Assembly (NCBI GenBank): GCA_017622135.1
Contig: JAGARR010000008.1
Span: 1-64,000 of the forward strand
Reading direction: 5' to 3'
Length of the DNA: 64,000 nt
DNA from: Spirochaetaceae bacterium
GTDB taxonomy: Bacteria > Spirochaetota > Spirochaetia > Treponematales > Treponemataceae
Part shown: piece by piece, positions 16,760 to 26,924 of the stretch
Position numbering within the stretch: position 1 is the first letter of the stretch
Layout: every line of letters begins with the position of its first letter
The notes under the pieces: generated by a model
The model's database searches: none
What the model was told of the DNA's origin: nothing
Seen by the model: the letters and a program-made list of their open reading frames with translations, nothing else
Made by a program: the position numbers and the translations under genes

Positions 16760-16836
16760 AAAAATCCCCCTGTAAAGAAGTGTGTTCACATAGCCGGATC
16801 CTAGCAAATCGCAATGATTACAATCCGGGTTCAACG

Positions 16837-16845
16837 ATTATACCA
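16837..16845 (-). promoter_or_regulatory. Internal extended -10 promoter before rpmJ
   Basis: In the 123-base secY-rpmJ gap, the minus strand reads TGG-TATAAT (16845-16837), an extended -10 box, about 78 bases before the rpmJ GTG. The -35 candidate 17 bases upstream (TAGAAC) is weak. It could drive rpmJ-rpsM-rpsK-rpsD-rpoA-rplQ separately from the long upstream transcript. Confidence 0.55.
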
Positions 16846-16882
16846 CACTTCCCTACCTTGTTCTAGAGTTTTCTCACAAAAT

Positions 16883-18202
16883 CTACAGATTCCGTGACCG
16901 AATCTTACCCTTCTTGACCAATCCGTCGTGATGATGCATCTTCAGCAATGCCTCAATCTGACTCATTGTATCAAGATCAACACCTACAATAATCAGCAAG
17001 GAGGTTCCACCCATCAACATTGCAATTGACTGGGGCAGACCAAACAGACTTTGGATTATTGTTGGCAAGACAGCGATTACTGCAAGATACAGTGAACCGG
17101 GTAGCACAATCCGATTCAGCACCTTCTGCAGGTATTCCTCTGTCTTATCTGTCCTGATGCCGGGGATTGAGCCGCCGTTCTCCCGGATATTCTTTGCAAT
17201 CTCTGCGGGATTAAACTGCACTTGTGTATAGAAATATGCAAAGAAGACAATCAGCAATACAAGGAAAATATTATACCACCATCCTGTAGGTGACAGGAAT
17301 GCAGCCAGCCGGTTGAGCCAGCGGACATCTGGACCAAGGCTAGTGGCAATCTGGAGAGGGAACTGCAAAAATGACGAAGCAAAAATGACAGGAATCACTC
17401 CAGATGGATTAATTTTGAACGGAATGTAGGTACTCTGTCCACCATACATCTTCCGGCCAACAACACGCTTTGCATAATGTACCGGAATCTTTCGCTGTCC
17501 TTGCTGCTCGAAAACAACCAGGATGATGATTCCAATGAACATTGTAAAAACGACAATGACGAATACAGGGTTAATAGTTCCATCTACAACGGCAGAACCC
17601 AACTCCCATACAGCAGAGGGCAGGCGAGCGACAATACCTGCAAAAATCAGCATGGAAATACCATTTCCAATACCCCTTGCAGTAATTTGCTCACCAAGCC
17701 AAATGGTGATCATTGTTCCCGTCGTCACACTAATCATTGCAATGAATTTGAATGCCAATGAGCTTGACAGAACAACAGCGCCAGGAATACTGGTAGCATA
17801 CACAGTGACAGCCAAGGACTGAATCAGACAGACAACTACTGTTCCAACTCTCGTCCATGCCTGCACTTTTTTCTGACCCCCATCTTCCCGAGCTATTCTT
17901 TTCAAGCTGGGGAAGATAATCAGAGCCAACTGCATGATAATCTGTGTTGAGATGTAGGGCATAACACCCAACATAAACACTGAAAAATTGGAGAAGGCTC
18001 CACCGGCAAAAAAGTCCATGTAATCCACAAACGCATTGCCACGGGTCAAGGAATCAAAGTAGGCTGTCAAAGCCTGGGGATTGATTCCCGGAATTGTGAG
18101 AACACTACCAAGGCGAAAAACGGCTAGCACTACCAAGGTGAAGAAAACACGTTCTCTCAGCTCCTTCACCTTAAACATATTAACAATAGGATTGTTTGCC
18201 AT
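16883..18202 (-). CDS. secY: Protein translocase subunit SecY
   Basis: Channel-forming subunit of the Sec translocon in the inner membrane. It has 439 residues and ten predicted helices, with the SecY signatures SVLTIPGINPQAL near the first helix and LGVMPYISTQIIMQL in helix 2, the cytosolic loop VHYAKRVVGRKMYGG, and the terminal MSQIEALLKMHHHDGLVKKG. It lies at the usual place after rplO in the spc operon. Confidence 0.98.
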   Translation of the reverse strand: MANNPIVNMFKVKELRERVFFTLVVLAVFRLGSVLTIPGINPQALTAYFDSLTRGNAFVDYMDFFAGGAFSNFSVFMLGVMPYISTQIIMQLALIIFPSLKRIAREDGGQKKVQAWTRVGTVVVCLIQSLAVTVYATSIPGAVVLSSSLAFKFIAMISVTTGTMITIWLGEQITARGIGNGISMLIFAGIVARLPSAVWELGSAVVDGTINPVFVIVVFTMFIGIIILVVFEQQGQRKIPVHYAKRVVGRKMYGGQSTYIPFKINPSGVIPVIFASSFLQFPLQIATSLGPDVRWLNRLAAFLSPTGWWYNIFLVLLIVFFAYFYTQVQFNPAEIAKNIRENGGSIPGIRTDKTEEYLQKVLNRIVLPGSLYLAVIAVLPTIIQSLFGLPQSIAMLMGGTSLLIIVGVDLDTMSQIEALLKMHHHDGLVKKGKIRSRNL

Positions 18203-18219
18203 GCTGTTTTTCGCTCCGT

Positions 18220-18672
18220 TTAGTTGTCAGCTACAGTCACTGATCCGCCAGCCTTTTCAATCTTCTCTTTTGCGGAGGCGGAAACCTTGTCTACAGCTAC
18301 AGTCACCTTTTTTGTAAGATCACCGTTACCCAACACCTTAATCAGTACAGCGGAGTTCTTTACAAGTCCCTTAGCAACCAAGGTCTCCTTGTTCACAGTC
18401 TCTCCGTCAGCATACTTAGTCTCAATATCGCACAGATTTACGATATCAAACTCCTTCTTAAAAGGATAGTTTGAGAAACCACGCTGAGCAATACGGCGGA
18501 ACAAAGGCATCTGACCACCCTCGAATCCGATGTATACCTTACCACCGGAACGAGACTGCTGCCCCTTGTTTCCACGACCGGCTGTTGTACCGCGACCGGA
18601 AGATGAACCGCGACCAACAATTCGCTTCTTTTTGTTGGCACCGTAGGGTGCCTTGAGAATCAATTCAGACAT
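18220..18672 (-). CDS. rplO: 50S ribosomal protein L15
   Basis: Late-assembly large-subunit protein, 150 residues. The Gly/Arg-rich N-terminal arm (RIVGRGSSSGRGTTAGRGNKG) and the downstream FEGGQMPLFRR identify it. Its start overlaps the rpmD stop by one base, so translation is probably coupled. secY follows after 17 bases. Confidence 0.98.
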   Translation of the reverse strand: MSELILKAPYGANKKKRIVGRGSSSGRGTTAGRGNKGQQSRSGGKVYIGFEGGQMPLFRRIAQRGFSNYPFKKEFDIVNLCDIETKYADGETVNKETLVAKGLVKNSAVLIKVLGNGDLTKKVTVAVDKVSASAKEKIEKAGGSVTVADN

Positions 18673-18857
18673 CAGTTCATCTCCTCAACTTTAACCAAGT
18701 GTGCAACAGAAGCGACCATTCCCAAAATGGAAGGACTGGCCTCATGCTCCACCACAGAGTTAATCTTCTTCAAACCCAAACTACGAACGGTGGCCCGCTT
18801 GGCGGGCTTCTGTCCGATTGTACTCCGCACGAGTGTAATCTTGACCTTCTTAGCCAT
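18672..18857 (-). CDS. rpmD: 50S ribosomal protein L30
   Basis: 61-residue protein with the L30 pattern KITLVRSTIGQ, then LGLKKINSVVEHEASPSILGM. It lies between rpsE and rplO as in most spc operons; the stop overlaps the start of rplO by one base. Confidence 0.96.
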   Translation of the reverse strand: MAKKVKITLVRSTIGQKPAKRATVRSLGLKKINSVVEHEASPSILGMVASVAHLVKVEEMN

Positions 18858-18860
18858 ACC

Positions 18861-19373
18861 TTACCCCCACAAATCCTTCAGAGTCTTACCTCTATTCTTT
18901 GCTATTGTACGGGCATCCATCAGGTTTGAAACAGCATCAAAGGTAGCACGAACTACGTTCACGGATGTGTTTGAACCCAAGGACTTTGCCAAAACATCAG
19001 TTGCTCCAGCAGCCTCAAGCACTGCACGAACAGGACCACCTGCGATGATACCAGTACCGGAACAAGCAGGCTTCAGCAGCACAGATGAACTCTTGTACTT
19101 GCCGAGAATATCGTGGGGAATTGTACCGTTCTTAATGGGTACAGTTACCAGATTCCTCTTGGCCTTATCGATACTCTTTCTGATGGCCTCTGTAACGTCG
19201 TTAGCCTTTCCAAATCCAAAGCCAACCCGCCCCTTCTGATCTCCTACAACAGTCAGGGCTGAGAAAGAGAAGCGGCGACCTCCCTTCACAACCTTCGCTG
19301 TACGATTCAGCTTAATCAGTTTCTCAACGAACTCTTTAGGCTGATCTCTATCAAAATTCTTCTGGTGTTCCAT
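18861..19373 (-). CDS. rpsE: 30S ribosomal protein S5
   Basis: Small-subunit protein important for decoding accuracy and mRNA entry. It has 170 residues: an N-terminal double-stranded RNA-binding-like domain with [19 protein letters not shown], then the S5 C-terminal domain with PARAGTGI-like [24 protein letters not shown]. It lies 8 bases after rplR. Confidence 0.98.
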   Translation of the reverse strand: MEHQKNFDRDQPKEFVEKLIKLNRTAKVVKGGRRFSFSALTVVGDQKGRVGFGFGKANDVTEAIRKSIDKAKRNLVTVPIKNGTIPHDILGKYKSSSVLLKPACSGTGIIAGGPVRAVLEAAGATDVLAKSLGSNTSVNVVRATFDAVSNLMDARTIAKNRGKTLKDLWG

Positions 19374-19381
19374 AGCTTCTC

Positions 19382-19744
19382 CTAGAATTCAACTCCAGCC
19401 TTGCGAGCACCGTCAGCAAGAGCCTTAACAACACCGTGGTACAGGTATCCGTTGCGATCGAATACCACAGTCTTGATGTTCTTATCGATAAGACGCTTGC
19501 CCATTGCCTCTCCCAGCTTCTCAGCATCGGCAACAGTAGGCTTCAGTGAAGCGAATTCCTTCTCCAGTGTAGAGATAGAAGCCAGAGTCTTTCCAACGGT
19601 ATCATCGATAACCTGCATATACAGGTTGGTGTTACTGCGTGTGATTGTCATACGAGGACGTTCTGCAGTACCAGAAACCCGCTTCCGGATATGAATCTTT
19701 CTCTTCAGACGCTTTCTGTCTTTTTCATTCAGTTTCTTCAACAT
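19382..19744 (-). CDS. rplR: 50S ribosomal protein L18
   Basis: 5S rRNA-binding protein, 120 residues. Basic N-terminus ([22 protein letters not shown]) and the C-terminal [26 protein letters not shown] are typical. It sits between rplF and rpsE in the standard order. Confidence 0.98.
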   Translation of the reverse strand: MLKKLNEKDRKRLKRKIHIRKRVSGTAERPRMTITRSNTNLYMQVIDDTVGKTLASISTLEKEFASLKPTVADAEKLGEAMGKRLIDKNIKTVVFDRNGYLYHGVVKALADGARKAGVEF

Positions 19745-19756
19745 ATCGCCCTACCC

Positions 19757-20296
19757 TTATTTAACGCCGGATTTACCGACCTTCCTTCTAATGGTCTCAG
19801 TTTCATACCGAATACCCTTGCCCTTGTAAGGCTCAGGCTTCCGAAGCTTGCGAATCTGGGCGCAGAACTCACCCACAGCCTGCTTATCAACGCCGGACAC
19901 AATCACCTTGTTCTGTCCCTCAACAGTTACTGTCAGATTCTCAGGAATCAGAGCAATAAAGTCTGTTGAATAACCCAGGTTCATAACCAGGAGATTTCCC
20001 TGAACCTCGGCGCGGAAACCAACCCCTGTAATGATCAGGCTCTTTGAAAAGCCTGTTGTCACACCAACAACCATGTTGTTGAGCAGGTTGCGATACAACC
20101 CCTGGGCTGCATTGGAAGCCTTGGATTCGTCCGCACGAACAACGGTAATCACACCGTCATTCAGCTCCAGCTTAACATTGGATGTGTAGTCCTGACAAAG
20201 CTTGCCCTTGGGACCTTCGACGCAGATTACACCAGGCTGAATGTCAACCTTGACACCAGCAGGTACAGTAATAGGAAGCTTTCCAATTCTAGACAT
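19757..20296 (-). CDS. rplF: 50S ribosomal protein L6
   Basis: Large-subunit protein near the factor-binding site, 179 residues. It starts [15 protein letters not shown], has two tandem L6 folds, and ends with the signature [23 protein letters not shown]. Standard place after rpsH. Confidence 0.98.
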   Translation of the reverse strand: MSRIGKLPITVPAGVKVDIQPGVICVEGPKGKLCQDYTSNVKLELNDGVITVVRADESKASNAAQGLYRNLLNNMVVGVTTGFSKSLIITGVGFRAEVQGNLLVMNLGYSTDFIALIPENLTVTVEGQNKVIVSGVDKQAVGEFCAQIRKLRKPEPYKGKGIRYETETIRRKVGKSGVK

Positions 20297-20308
20297 GTAT
20301 TCCTCCCC

Positions 20309-20707
20309 TTACCAAATGGTGCAAATCAACTCGCCACCAACCATCTGCTCTGCAGCGCGCTTACCGGTGGTAACGCCATGGCTGGTTGACACGATTACTG
20401 TACCGTATCCATTGTGGACACGAGGCAGGTCCTTGTACCCTGAGTACACACGGCGACCGGGGGTCGAGATCTTCTTCAGACCATGAATAACCGGTGCATT
20501 TGAATCGTCATACTTCAGATAAATGCGAATGCAATTTGCCCCATCCTGAGTCAATTTCTTGAAGTTCTTGATATAACCTTCAGTCTTCAAAATCTTGACA
20601 ATTTCCAGCTTAAGCTTAGAAGCGGGAACATCAACCTTCTCATGGCGGGCCATTGCCGCATTTCTTACCTTTGTCAGCATATCTGCTACGGGATCTGAAA
20701 CGCTCAT
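20309..20707 (-). CDS. rpsH: 30S ribosomal protein S8
   Basis: 16S rRNA central-domain binding protein, 132 residues, and in many bacteria the translational regulator of the spc operon. N-terminal [13 protein letters not shown] and C-terminal [17 protein letters not shown] are diagnostic. The regulatory RNA site, usually near rplE, was not identified. Confidence 0.98.
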   Translation of the reverse strand: MSVSDPVADMLTKVRNAAMARHEKVDVPASKLKLEIVKILKTEGYIKNFKKLTQDGANCIRIYLKYDDSNAPVIHGLKKISTPGRRVYSGYKDLPRVHNGYGTVIVSTSHGVTTGKRAAEQMVGGELICTIW

Positions 20708-20721
20708 TCTCTTCTCCTAAA

Positions 20722-20907
20722 CTACCAGCTGGATTTTGTTACACCAGGCAACAAGCCTTCACTAGCCAACTTGCGGAAGCAAAGACGGCACATCTTATAC
20801 TTCCGAAGATATCCACGGGGACGACCACAAACCTGACACCGATTGTACTTACGTGTACTGTATTTGGCAGGCCGGGCAGCTTTAACAATCAATGATTTCT
20901 TAGCCAT
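20722..20907 (-). CDS. rpsN: 30S ribosomal protein S14, zinc type (S14Z)
   Basis: Small-subunit head protein. At 61 residues it is the short, zinc-dependent form, with [10 protein letters not shown] and CRLCFRKLA giving four Cys ligands, and the C-terminal [11 protein letters not shown]. Together with the C+ L36 and the zinc-type S4 it indicates a zinc-demanding ribosome. Confidence 0.98.
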   Translation of the reverse strand: MAKKSLIVKAARPAKYSTRKYNRCQVCGRPRGYLRKYKMCRLCFRKLASEGLLPGVTKSSW

Positions 20908-20918
20908 GAATTCCTCTC

Positions 20919-21470
20919 TTACTTCCTAAAAGGCATTCCAAACTTGGTGAGCAGGGCACGAGCATCGCTGTCTGTCTCTGCACTGGTTACGATAGAGATA
21001 TTCATACCTGCAATTCTCTCAATCTTGTCGAAGTCAATCTCAGGAAAAATAATCTGCTCTGTAACACCAAGGGAGAAATTTCCGTGTCCGTCAAAACCAG
21101 TGGACTTAATTCCACGGAAATCCTTTACACGAGGTAATGCAACATTGATCAGACGATCCAGGAACTCATACATCTGGGCTCCACGCAATGTTACCATTAC
21201 ACCAACCTCATTGCCCTGACGCAACTTGAAGTTAGCAATACTCTTCTTTGCCTTTGTTTTCACAGCCTTCTGACCGGTAATTGCCGTAATATCAGTAACT
21301 GCGGCATCAAGGAGTTTCTTATTACTAAGTGCTTCACCCACGCCCATGCTCACTACAATCTTCTTGATTGCAGGAACCTGCATCACGGACTTATAACCGA
21401 GTTCTTTAAACAACTCTGGGGCGATAGTGTCATTATAGACTTTCTTAAGCCGGGGTACGTAATTACTCAT
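20919..21470 (-). CDS. rplE: 50S ribosomal protein L5
   Basis: 5S rRNA-binding protein at the central protuberance, 183 residues from ATG 21470 ([20 protein letters not shown]). An earlier in-frame ATG at 21488 lies inside rplX and is not needed: ATG 21470 shares one base with the rplX stop (TAATG), a standard coupled arrangement. The motif [24 protein letters not shown] is diagnostic. Confidence 0.97.
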   Translation of the reverse strand: MSNYVPRLKKVYNDTIAPELFKELGYKSVMQVPAIKKIVVSMGVGEALSNKKLLDAAVTDITAITGQKAVKTKAKKSIANFKLRQGNEVGVMVTLRGAQMYEFLDRLINVALPRVKDFRGIKSTGFDGHGNFSLGVTEQIIFPEIDFDKIERIAGMNISIVTSAETDSDARALLTKFGMPFRK

Positions 21471-21784
21471 TACAGTGTGTCTCCACATTTACGGCAGACG
21501 CGAAGCTTCTTGTCGCCGTCGAGTTTATAACCGATTCTAGTAGGACCGCACTTCTTGCATACGATCGCTACGTTGGAAATGTGCAGAGGAGCCTCAATCT
21601 CGGCGATTCCACCTGCATCCTGCTGGCTCCGCTTCTTCATAGCCTTCTTGACAATGTTACAGCCTGAAACAATCACCCTGTCCTTGTCGCGAACGACACG
21701 AACAACTGCACCACGCTTTCCCTTGTCCTTTCCGGCAATGATTTCTACCATGTCGTCCTTGCGGATCTTGAATTTCTTGTTCAT
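21470..21784 (-). CDS. rplX: 50S ribosomal protein L24
   Basis: Assembly-initiator protein of the large subunit, 104 residues. The N-terminal KOW motif ([21 protein letters not shown]) and the following [15 protein letters not shown] are typical. Its C-terminus holds two CxxC pairs (CKKC and CRKC), a zinc-binding L24 variant. Confidence 0.97.
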   Translation of the reverse strand: MNKKFKIRKDDMVEIIAGKDKGKRGAVVRVVRDKDRVIVSGCNIVKKAMKKRSQQDAGGIAEIEAPLHISNVAIVCKKCGPTRIGYKLDGDKKLRVCRKCGDTL

Positions 21785-21798
21785 ATATCCAATTCTCC

Positions 21799-22167
21799 TT
21801 ACAGAACTTCCGGTGCCAGTGACACAATCTTCATGTAGTCCATGTCACGAAGCTCACGAGCCACGGGACCAAAGATACGCTTTCCCTTTGGATTCTTGTT
21901 TGCATCAATGATAACACAAGCGTTGTCATCAAAACGGATATAGGTTCCATCGGGGCGGCGATACTCCTTGGAAATGCGTACGATTACCGCCTTTTCCACG
22001 GATCCCTTCTTGATGTTTGATGTAGGAATAGCATCCTTTACGGCTACTACGATTACATCACCAATACTGGCATATCGGCGATGGGAACCACCGATAACCT
22101 TAATACACTGAACGAGCTTTGCACCGGAGTTATCAGCAACGTTCAAATTTGTCTGCATCTGAATCAT
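21799..22167 (-). CDS. rplN: 50S ribosomal protein L14
   Basis: Subunit-interface protein of the large subunit, 122 residues. [17 protein letters not shown] at the start, [12 protein letters not shown] in the middle, [13 protein letters not shown] near the C-terminus and the ending EVL are all family hallmarks. Confidence 0.98.
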   Translation of the reverse strand: MIQMQTNLNVADNSGAKLVQCIKVIGGSHRRYASIGDVIVVAVKDAIPTSNIKKGSVEKAVIVRISKEYRRPDGTYIRFDDNACVIIDANKNPKGKRIFGPVARELRDMDYMKIVSLAPEVL

Positions 22168-22178
22168 TCTTACTCTCC

Positions 22179-22454
22179 TTATCTAGCTCGCTCAATAATC
22201 TCGGCAAGGCGCCAACACTTTTCCTTACTGAGGGGCCGGCACTCCACAATACGAACCTTATCGCCGATATGGGCATCATTCAGCTCGTCGTGAGCCTTGC
22301 ATTTCTTGACACGGGTAACATACTTCTTATAAAGCCGATGCAGCTTCTTTGTCGTCACGGACACTACAATTGTCTTGTCCATCTTGTCACTGGTGACAAT
22401 ACCAACAAATGAGCGTTTTGCAGCCTTATTAGTTTGAACAACCTGCTCTTCCAC
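22179..22454 (-). CDS. rpsQ: 30S ribosomal protein S17
   Basis: Primary 16S rRNA-binding protein with an OB fold, 91 residues. [21 protein letters not shown] and the C-terminal [20 protein letters not shown] are diagnostic. It lies between rpmC and rplN. Confidence 0.98.
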   Translation of the reverse strand: MEEQVVQTNKAAKRSFVGIVTSDKMDKTIVVSVTTKKLHRLYKKYVTRVKKCKAHDELNDAHIGDKVRIVECRPLSKEKCWRLAEIIERAR

Positions 22455-22464
22455 GGGTCAGCTC

Positions 22465-22665
22465 CTACTTGTCCTGTCCGGCAATCTCTTTCTGCCGGAT
22501 CAGCGTATTAATGCGGGCAATCTCACGGCGCATTGTACGCTTCTGCATGGGATTATCTACATGGCCGATTACCATTTGGAACCGCAGATCCATGTATTTC
22601 TTCTTCAACTCATTCCGCTTCACGATCAATTCGGAATAGGACAGTTCTTTTTCTTTCTTTGCCAT
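22465..22665 (-). CDS. rpmC: 50S ribosomal protein L29
   Basis: Helical-hairpin protein beside the tunnel exit, 66 residues. LRFQMVIGHVDNPMQKRTMRREIARI is a typical L29 second helix. It lies in the standard order rplP-rpmC-rpsQ. Confidence 0.97.
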   Translation of the reverse strand: MAKKEKELSYSELIVKRNELKKKYMDLRFQMVIGHVDNPMQKRTMRREIARINTLIRQKEIAGQDK

Positions 22666-22675
22666 ATTTTACTCC

Positions 22676-23095
22676 TTACTCAACCGTGGGGCGATATGCA
22701 ATCTTGGTCTTAATGGGCAGCTTGCTACCAGCAAGCTTCATAGCACTTGCGGCAAGCTCCAAATCAACACCACCAATTTCAAACAGAATCTGACCTGGCT
22801 TGATTACAGCAGCCCAGAACTCTGGAGAACCCTTACCCTTACCCATGCGGGTTTCAGCAGGCTTCTTAGAAATAGGCTTATCTGGGAATACACGAATCCA
22901 AACCTGTCCCTTACGATTAATCTTACGATTCATCGCAACACGGGCAGCCTCAATGTGGCGTGCAGACAACCAGATAGGCTCCATTGCAACTAGGGCAATC
23001 TCACCAAAGTCGATGTGATTTCCCCGAGTAGCATTTCCCTTGATTCTACTGCGCTGCACCTTTCGGTGCATTACTCTTTTAGGTGCAAGTGCCAT
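22676..23095 (-). CDS. rplP: 50S ribosomal protein L16
   Basis: Protein of the A-site region of the large subunit. ATG 23095 is preferred over the GTG one codon earlier because GGAG sits six bases before it; the product is then 139 residues. GLEI-type features are [25 protein letters not shown] and the N-terminal [14 protein letters not shown]. It overlaps the rpsC end by the start-stop junction. Confidence 0.97.
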   Translation of the reverse strand: MALAPKRVMHRKVQRSRIKGNATRGNHIDFGEIALVAMEPIWLSARHIEAARVAMNRKINRKGQVWIRVFPDKPISKKPAETRMGKGKGSPEFWAAVIKPGQILFEIGGVDLELAASAMKLAGSKLPIKTKIAYRPTVE

Positions 23096-23097
23096 CA

Positions 23098-23844
23098 CTA
23101 ACTCCTTGAAGCTTTAGCACCACGGTCTCCACGTGGAGCCCGCTCACCACGCTCAGAACGGTCGCGACGAGGCTTCTTTGTAGCCTGACCAGCATCCTCA
23201 TTCTGCTCGTGACTATACATCATTCCATTGTATACCCATACCTTGATACCAATCTTACCAAAGGTTGTATGGGCCTCTGCAAAACCATAATCGATGTCAG
23301 CCCTCAAAGTGTGGAGTGGTGTTCTACCTTCCTTGTGCTCTTCAGTACGTGACATCTCAGCTCCACCAAGACGACCGCTAATGCGAATCTTGATTCCCTG
23401 AACACCGCCCTTCATTGCATTTCCAGCAGCCTGCTTCAGAGCCTTGCGGAAAGAACCGCGGTTGGCCAACTGACGAGCAACATTCTGTGCGATAAGGGAT
23501 GCGTTGATTTCGCCGCGCTTAATCTCGCTGACCTTAATCTGAACCTTCTTGGTCAACTGCTTCTGGATCTCAACACCAATCTTTTCGATATTGGCGCCCT
23601 TCTGACCGATGATCACTCCGGGACGTGCGGTGTGAATCATAATGGTAACCCGCTGAGGATGGCGAATGATTCCGACATGAGAAATATCAGCATTCTTGCA
23701 CTCAGGCAGATTGTCAATCATCTTCCTAATCTTCAGGTCTTCCAATACCAGATCAGCATACTCTCTTGAATCAGCATACCAGCGTGACTGCCAGGTCTTG
23801 TTAATTCCAAGCCTCAGTCCGATAGGATGTACTTTCTGTCCCAT
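23098..23844 (-). CDS. rpsC: 30S ribosomal protein S3
   Basis: Small-subunit head protein forming part of the mRNA entry helicase, 248 residues. It begins [18 protein letters not shown], has the KH domain with [15 protein letters not shown], and the C-terminal domain [31 protein letters not shown]. The Arg/Gly/Lys tail after residue ~220 is longer than usual. Confidence 0.98.
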   Translation of the reverse strand: MGQKVHPIGLRLGINKTWQSRWYADSREYADLVLEDLKIRKMIDNLPECKNADISHVGIIRHPQRVTIMIHTARPGVIIGQKGANIEKIGVEIQKQLTKKVQIKVSEIKRGEINASLIAQNVARQLANRGSFRKALKQAAGNAMKGGVQGIKIRISGRLGGAEMSRTEEHKEGRTPLHTLRADIDYGFAEAHTTFGKIGIKVWVYNGMMYSHEQNEDAGQATKKPRRDRSERGERAPRGDRGAKASRS

Positions 23845-23845
23845 C

Positions 23846-24205
23846 TTACTCCCCCGCCTTTTCGTCTACTACAACAGTGATATGGCACATACGCTTCAGA
23901 AGCATGTCAGCACGACCACGGGCCCGGAACCATACACGCTTCAGCCGAGGACCTTCGTCAATGCGAATCTCCTTCACGTACAGCATATCTTCATCAAGTT
24001 GCTTGTTAGCATACAGTGCATTGGCGATGGCGGACTTCATTGTTCCACGAATCAACCGGGCACCCTTCTGTGGCATATTCTCGAGAATAGCCATAGCCTC
24101 TGAACAGGTCTTCTGCTTGACTACATTAGCCACAGGACGAACCTTAGTGGGGGATGCTATCAAGAATTTAGAAACGGCTCTATATCCAGTTTTCTCAGAC
24201 ATCAT
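23846..24205 (-). CDS. rplV: 50S ribosomal protein L22
   Basis: Tunnel-wall protein, 119 residues (118 if the second ATG of the ATGATG pair, at 24202, is used; AGGTGG lies just upstream). The motif [13 protein letters not shown] near the N-terminus and the tail [20 protein letters not shown] with the loop that reaches into the exit tunnel identify it. Confidence 0.97.
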   Translation of the reverse strand: MMSEKTGYRAVSKFLIASPTKVRPVANVVKQKTCSEAMAILENMPQKGARLIRGTMKSAIANALYANKQLDEDMLYVKEIRIDEGPRLKRVWFRARGRADMLLKRMCHITVVVDEKAGE

Positions 24206-24210
24206 ACCAC

Positions 24211-24489
24211 CTATCTCTTAGACTTCTTATCAGAGCCGGCATGACCGCGGAAAATGCGGGTGGGAGCAAACTCACCCAACTTGTGTCCCACGAGGTTTTC
24301 TGTGATATACACCGGCACCCATGACTTGCCATTATACACAGAGATAGTGTTTCCAACCATCTCAGGTATAATCGTTGAACAGCGGGAATACGTCTTGATC
24401 ATCTTGCGATCCGCCGCCTTGTTCATCTCAATAACCTTCTTGTACAGGCTCTTCTCGATGAAAGGGCCCTTCTTAACAGATCTTGACAC
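24211..24489 (-). CDS. rpsS: 30S ribosomal protein S19
   Basis: Small-subunit head protein, 92 residues. [19 protein letters not shown] and the C-terminal [18 protein letters not shown] are diagnostic. Located between rplB and rplV. Confidence 0.98.
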   Translation of the reverse strand: MSRSVKKGPFIEKSLYKKVIEMNKAADRKMIKTYSRCSTIIPEMVGNTISVYNGKSWVPVYITENLVGHKLGEFAPTRIFRGHAGSDKKSKR

Positions 24490-24506
24490 GGTTATCTCCT
24501 ATCCTG

Positions 24507-25334
24507 CTACTTCTTCTTCCGGCGTGAAACAATAAACTTGCTCGACACCTTCCGCTTGTTGCGGGTCTTGTATCCACGGCAAGGCTGTCCCCAAGGAGTA
24601 ACAGGGTTACGTCCCTTTCCGGCGCCTTCACCACCACCAAGCGGATGATCAACAGGGTTCATGGCCATACCACGAACAGTAGGTCTAACACCACGCCATC
24701 TGTTCCGACCAGCCTTACCAAGCTGGGTATTCATTCTGTCTTCATTTCCTACAACACCGATTGTTGCATAGCACTTCTTGTGCACACGGCGCATTTCACT
24801 AGAGGGCAACTTGATGGTAACATAGTCACCTTCCTTTGCTGCAACCAGAGCACTGGCACCAGCTGAACGAACCAGCTGTCCGCCACGTCCCAAGGTCAAC
24901 TCGATGTTGTGGACAGTAAATCCAACAGGGATTGCCTCCAAAGGCAGAGCGTTTCCTACAACAGGAGCAGCATCGTGTCCAGACACAATCTTCTGACCCA
25001 CAACAAGACCCTTAGGGGCAATGATGTAACGCTTCTCGCCATCCGCATAGAAAATCAATGCGATGTTGGCACTGCGGTTAGGATCATACTCAATGGTCTT
25101 TACTGTTCCAGGAATACCGTGCTTATCCCGCTTGAAGTCAATCTCGCGGTATCTGCGCTTGTGTCCGCCACCCTGATGACGCACAGAAATGCGTCCCTTG
25201 GCACCACGTCCACCACGCGCCGCATGACCATGGGTCAAGCTCTTCTCGGGCCTGTCCGTAGTCAGTTCATCTTTCCGCAGGTCAATACGTGTACGTGTTC
25301 CTGCGGTTATCGGCTTATATACTTTAAGAGCCAT
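24507..25334 (-). CDS. rplB: 50S ribosomal protein L2
   Basis: Conserved protein near the peptidyl-transferase centre, 275 residues. [21 protein letters not shown] in the first half and the C-terminal [18 protein letters not shown], containing the His needed for function, are hallmarks. Confidence 0.98.
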   Translation of the reverse strand: MALKVYKPITAGTRTRIDLRKDELTTDRPEKSLTHGHAARGGRGAKGRISVRHQGGGHKRRYREIDFKRDKHGIPGTVKTIEYDPNRSANIALIFYADGEKRYIIAPKGLVVGQKIVSGHDAAPVVGNALPLEAIPVGFTVHNIELTLGRGGQLVRSAGASALVAAKEGDYVTIKLPSSEMRRVHKKCYATIGVVGNEDRMNTQLGKAGRNRWRGVRPTVRGMAMNPVDHPLGGGEGAGKGRNPVTPWGQPCRGYKTRNKRKVSSKFIVSRRKKK

Positions 25335-25371
25335 AGTTATTGGTTCCCCTTACTATCACGTGACCAAAGGC

Positions 25372-25656
25372 TTAGACGCCCTCGAACACCTTGATCGTTT
25401 CGCCAGGCGCAAGCTTGACGATAGCCTTTTTCCAGTTGGAAGTCCTGCCTGCCCGGTAGCGGACACGCTTCTTCTTTCCACCAACATTCATCACTGTGCA
25501 GTCCACAACATTCACATTAAAGAGCTTGCGAACAGCTTCCTTAATCTGAATTTTTCCTGCAAAGGGACTTACCTTGAACACATACTTGTTCTCGTCCCGC
25601 AGCAGCGTTGCCTTCTCTGACAGTACAGGCTCGATAAGGATATCTTCGTACATCAT
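25372..25656 (-). CDS. rplW: 50S ribosomal protein L23
   Basis: Tunnel-exit docking protein for trigger factor and SRP, 94 residues. EDILIEPVLSEKATLL at the start and NVVDCTVMNVGGKKKRV in the middle fit L23. It overlaps the rplD stop by one base, so the two are coupled. Confidence 0.97.
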   Translation of the reverse strand: MMYEDILIEPVLSEKATLLRDENKYVFKVSPFAGKIQIKEAVRKLFNVNVVDCTVMNVGGKKKRVRYRAGRTSNWKKAIVKLAPGETIKVFEGV

Positions 25657-26288
25657 TATTCAGCCTCCGTATTGTAAAAACCAGAAAGATTCTTGGCAGC
25701 AGACTCCAGCATGATAACCTTTCTTCCATAAAAGAGGTCGTGGGCACGCAGTCTGTTGTAAGACAGGAAGGATACGGTAGGAATGTTGCGTCCAGCCTGC
25801 TTGATCTTTGCGTCATCGTCCTTCAGAACGATTACTACGCGACCCTCAGCAGGAAAATTCTTCAGAATGGACACGAGATCCTTTGTCTTTCCGCTTTCTA
25901 CAGTAAAATCTTCGATTACAGTCAATGTATCGTTCTGAGCCTTCATGCTCAGAATTGACTTCATTGCCAGGCGCTTCACCTTCTTGGGCAGCCTGAAACT
26001 GAAATCCCTTGGCTTGGGTCCGAAAACCACTCCGCCACCCCGTACAAGAGGGGATTTCTTATCACCGCGACGGGCCCGACCAGTTCCCTTCTGCTTGTAG
26101 GGCTTGGCATTGCTGCCATGCACCTCGGAACGATCCTTTGTACAAGCTGTACCGACGCGCTTATTTGCTAACTCGTTAGTGATGGCATAGTAGATAACGT
26201 CTTCGTTAACCGGAAGGCCGAACACCTTATCATCAAGAGTAATAGTCCTAAGCTCTTTACCATCGACTGAATAGACTTTCTTTTCCAT
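25656..26288 (-). CDS. rplD: 50S ribosomal protein L4
   Basis: Large-subunit protein with a tunnel-reaching loop, 210 residues; in enterobacteria it represses its own operon. The loop motif KPYKQKGTGRARRGDKKSPLVRGGGVVFGP is typical. It lies between rplC and rplW. Confidence 0.98.
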   Translation of the reverse strand: MEKKVYSVDGKELRTITLDDKVFGLPVNEDVIYYAITNELANKRVGTACTKDRSEVHGSNAKPYKQKGTGRARRGDKKSPLVRGGGVVFGPKPRDFSFRLPKKVKRLAMKSILSMKAQNDTLTVIEDFTVESGKTKDLVSILKNFPAEGRVVIVLKDDDAKIKQAGRNIPTVSFLSYNRLRAHDLFYGRKVIMLESAAKNLSGFYNTEAE

Positions 26289-26303
26289 CGTCTTCCTCTG
26301 CCG

Positions 26304-26924
26304 TTATTTCTTTACCGCGGACTTGATGATCAGCGTACAGTCTTTATTCCCGGGCACGGACCCACGAACCATCACAACCTTCAATTCAGGATCAACCTTC
26401 ACCACCTTCAGGTTCTGAACAGTCACCCGCTCATGACCCATGTGTCCGGGCATCTTTATGTTCTTAAAGCTGCGTCCGGGTGAAGTACACATTCCTGTTG
26501 AACCGGCCTCACGGTGGAACTTAGAACCGTGTGTTGCACGTCCACCATGGAAACCCCACCGCTTCATTACACCCTGAAAGCCCTTACCCTTTGAGGTAGC
26601 GGTAACATCTACATATCTGGTACCTTCAAAAAGCTCGATACCAATTTCATCACCAACAGCAGGCTCTGTGTCGAAATCACGGAATTCCTTCAGATGCCGC
26701 TTGGGGGTGATTCCCTCAGGAAACTGACCTGCGTAAGGCTTTGTTACATTCTTGCTCTTGAGCTCTCCGAGACCAAGAACAACCGCATCGTAGCCAGCAG
26801 CTTCCTTTGTCTTGCGGGCTACAACCACGTTAGGGTCAACGCGGATCACAGTAACCGGTGTCAGGTTACCGTCTTCGTCGAACACCTGGGTCATTCCCAC
26901 TTTTGTTGCAATCAGACCTTTCAT
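26304..26924 (-). CDS. rplC: 50S ribosomal protein L3
   Basis: Protein reaching the peptidyl-transferase centre, 206 residues from ATG 26924, which has AAGGAG upstream; an in-frame ATG at 26963 gives an unlikely N-terminal extension. MKGLIATKVGMTQVFDEDG and the signature FHGGRATHGSKFHREAGSTG are diagnostic. Confidence 0.97.
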   Translation of the reverse strand: MKGLIATKVGMTQVFDEDGNLTPVTVIRVDPNVVVARKTKEAAGYDAVVLGLGELKSKNVTKPYAGQFPEGITPKRHLKEFRDFDTEPAVGDEIGIELFEGTRYVDVTATSKGKGFQGVMKRWGFHGGRATHGSKFHREAGSTGMCTSPGRSFKNIKMPGHMGHERVTVQNLKVVKVDPELKVVMVRGSVPGNKDCTLIIKSAVKK

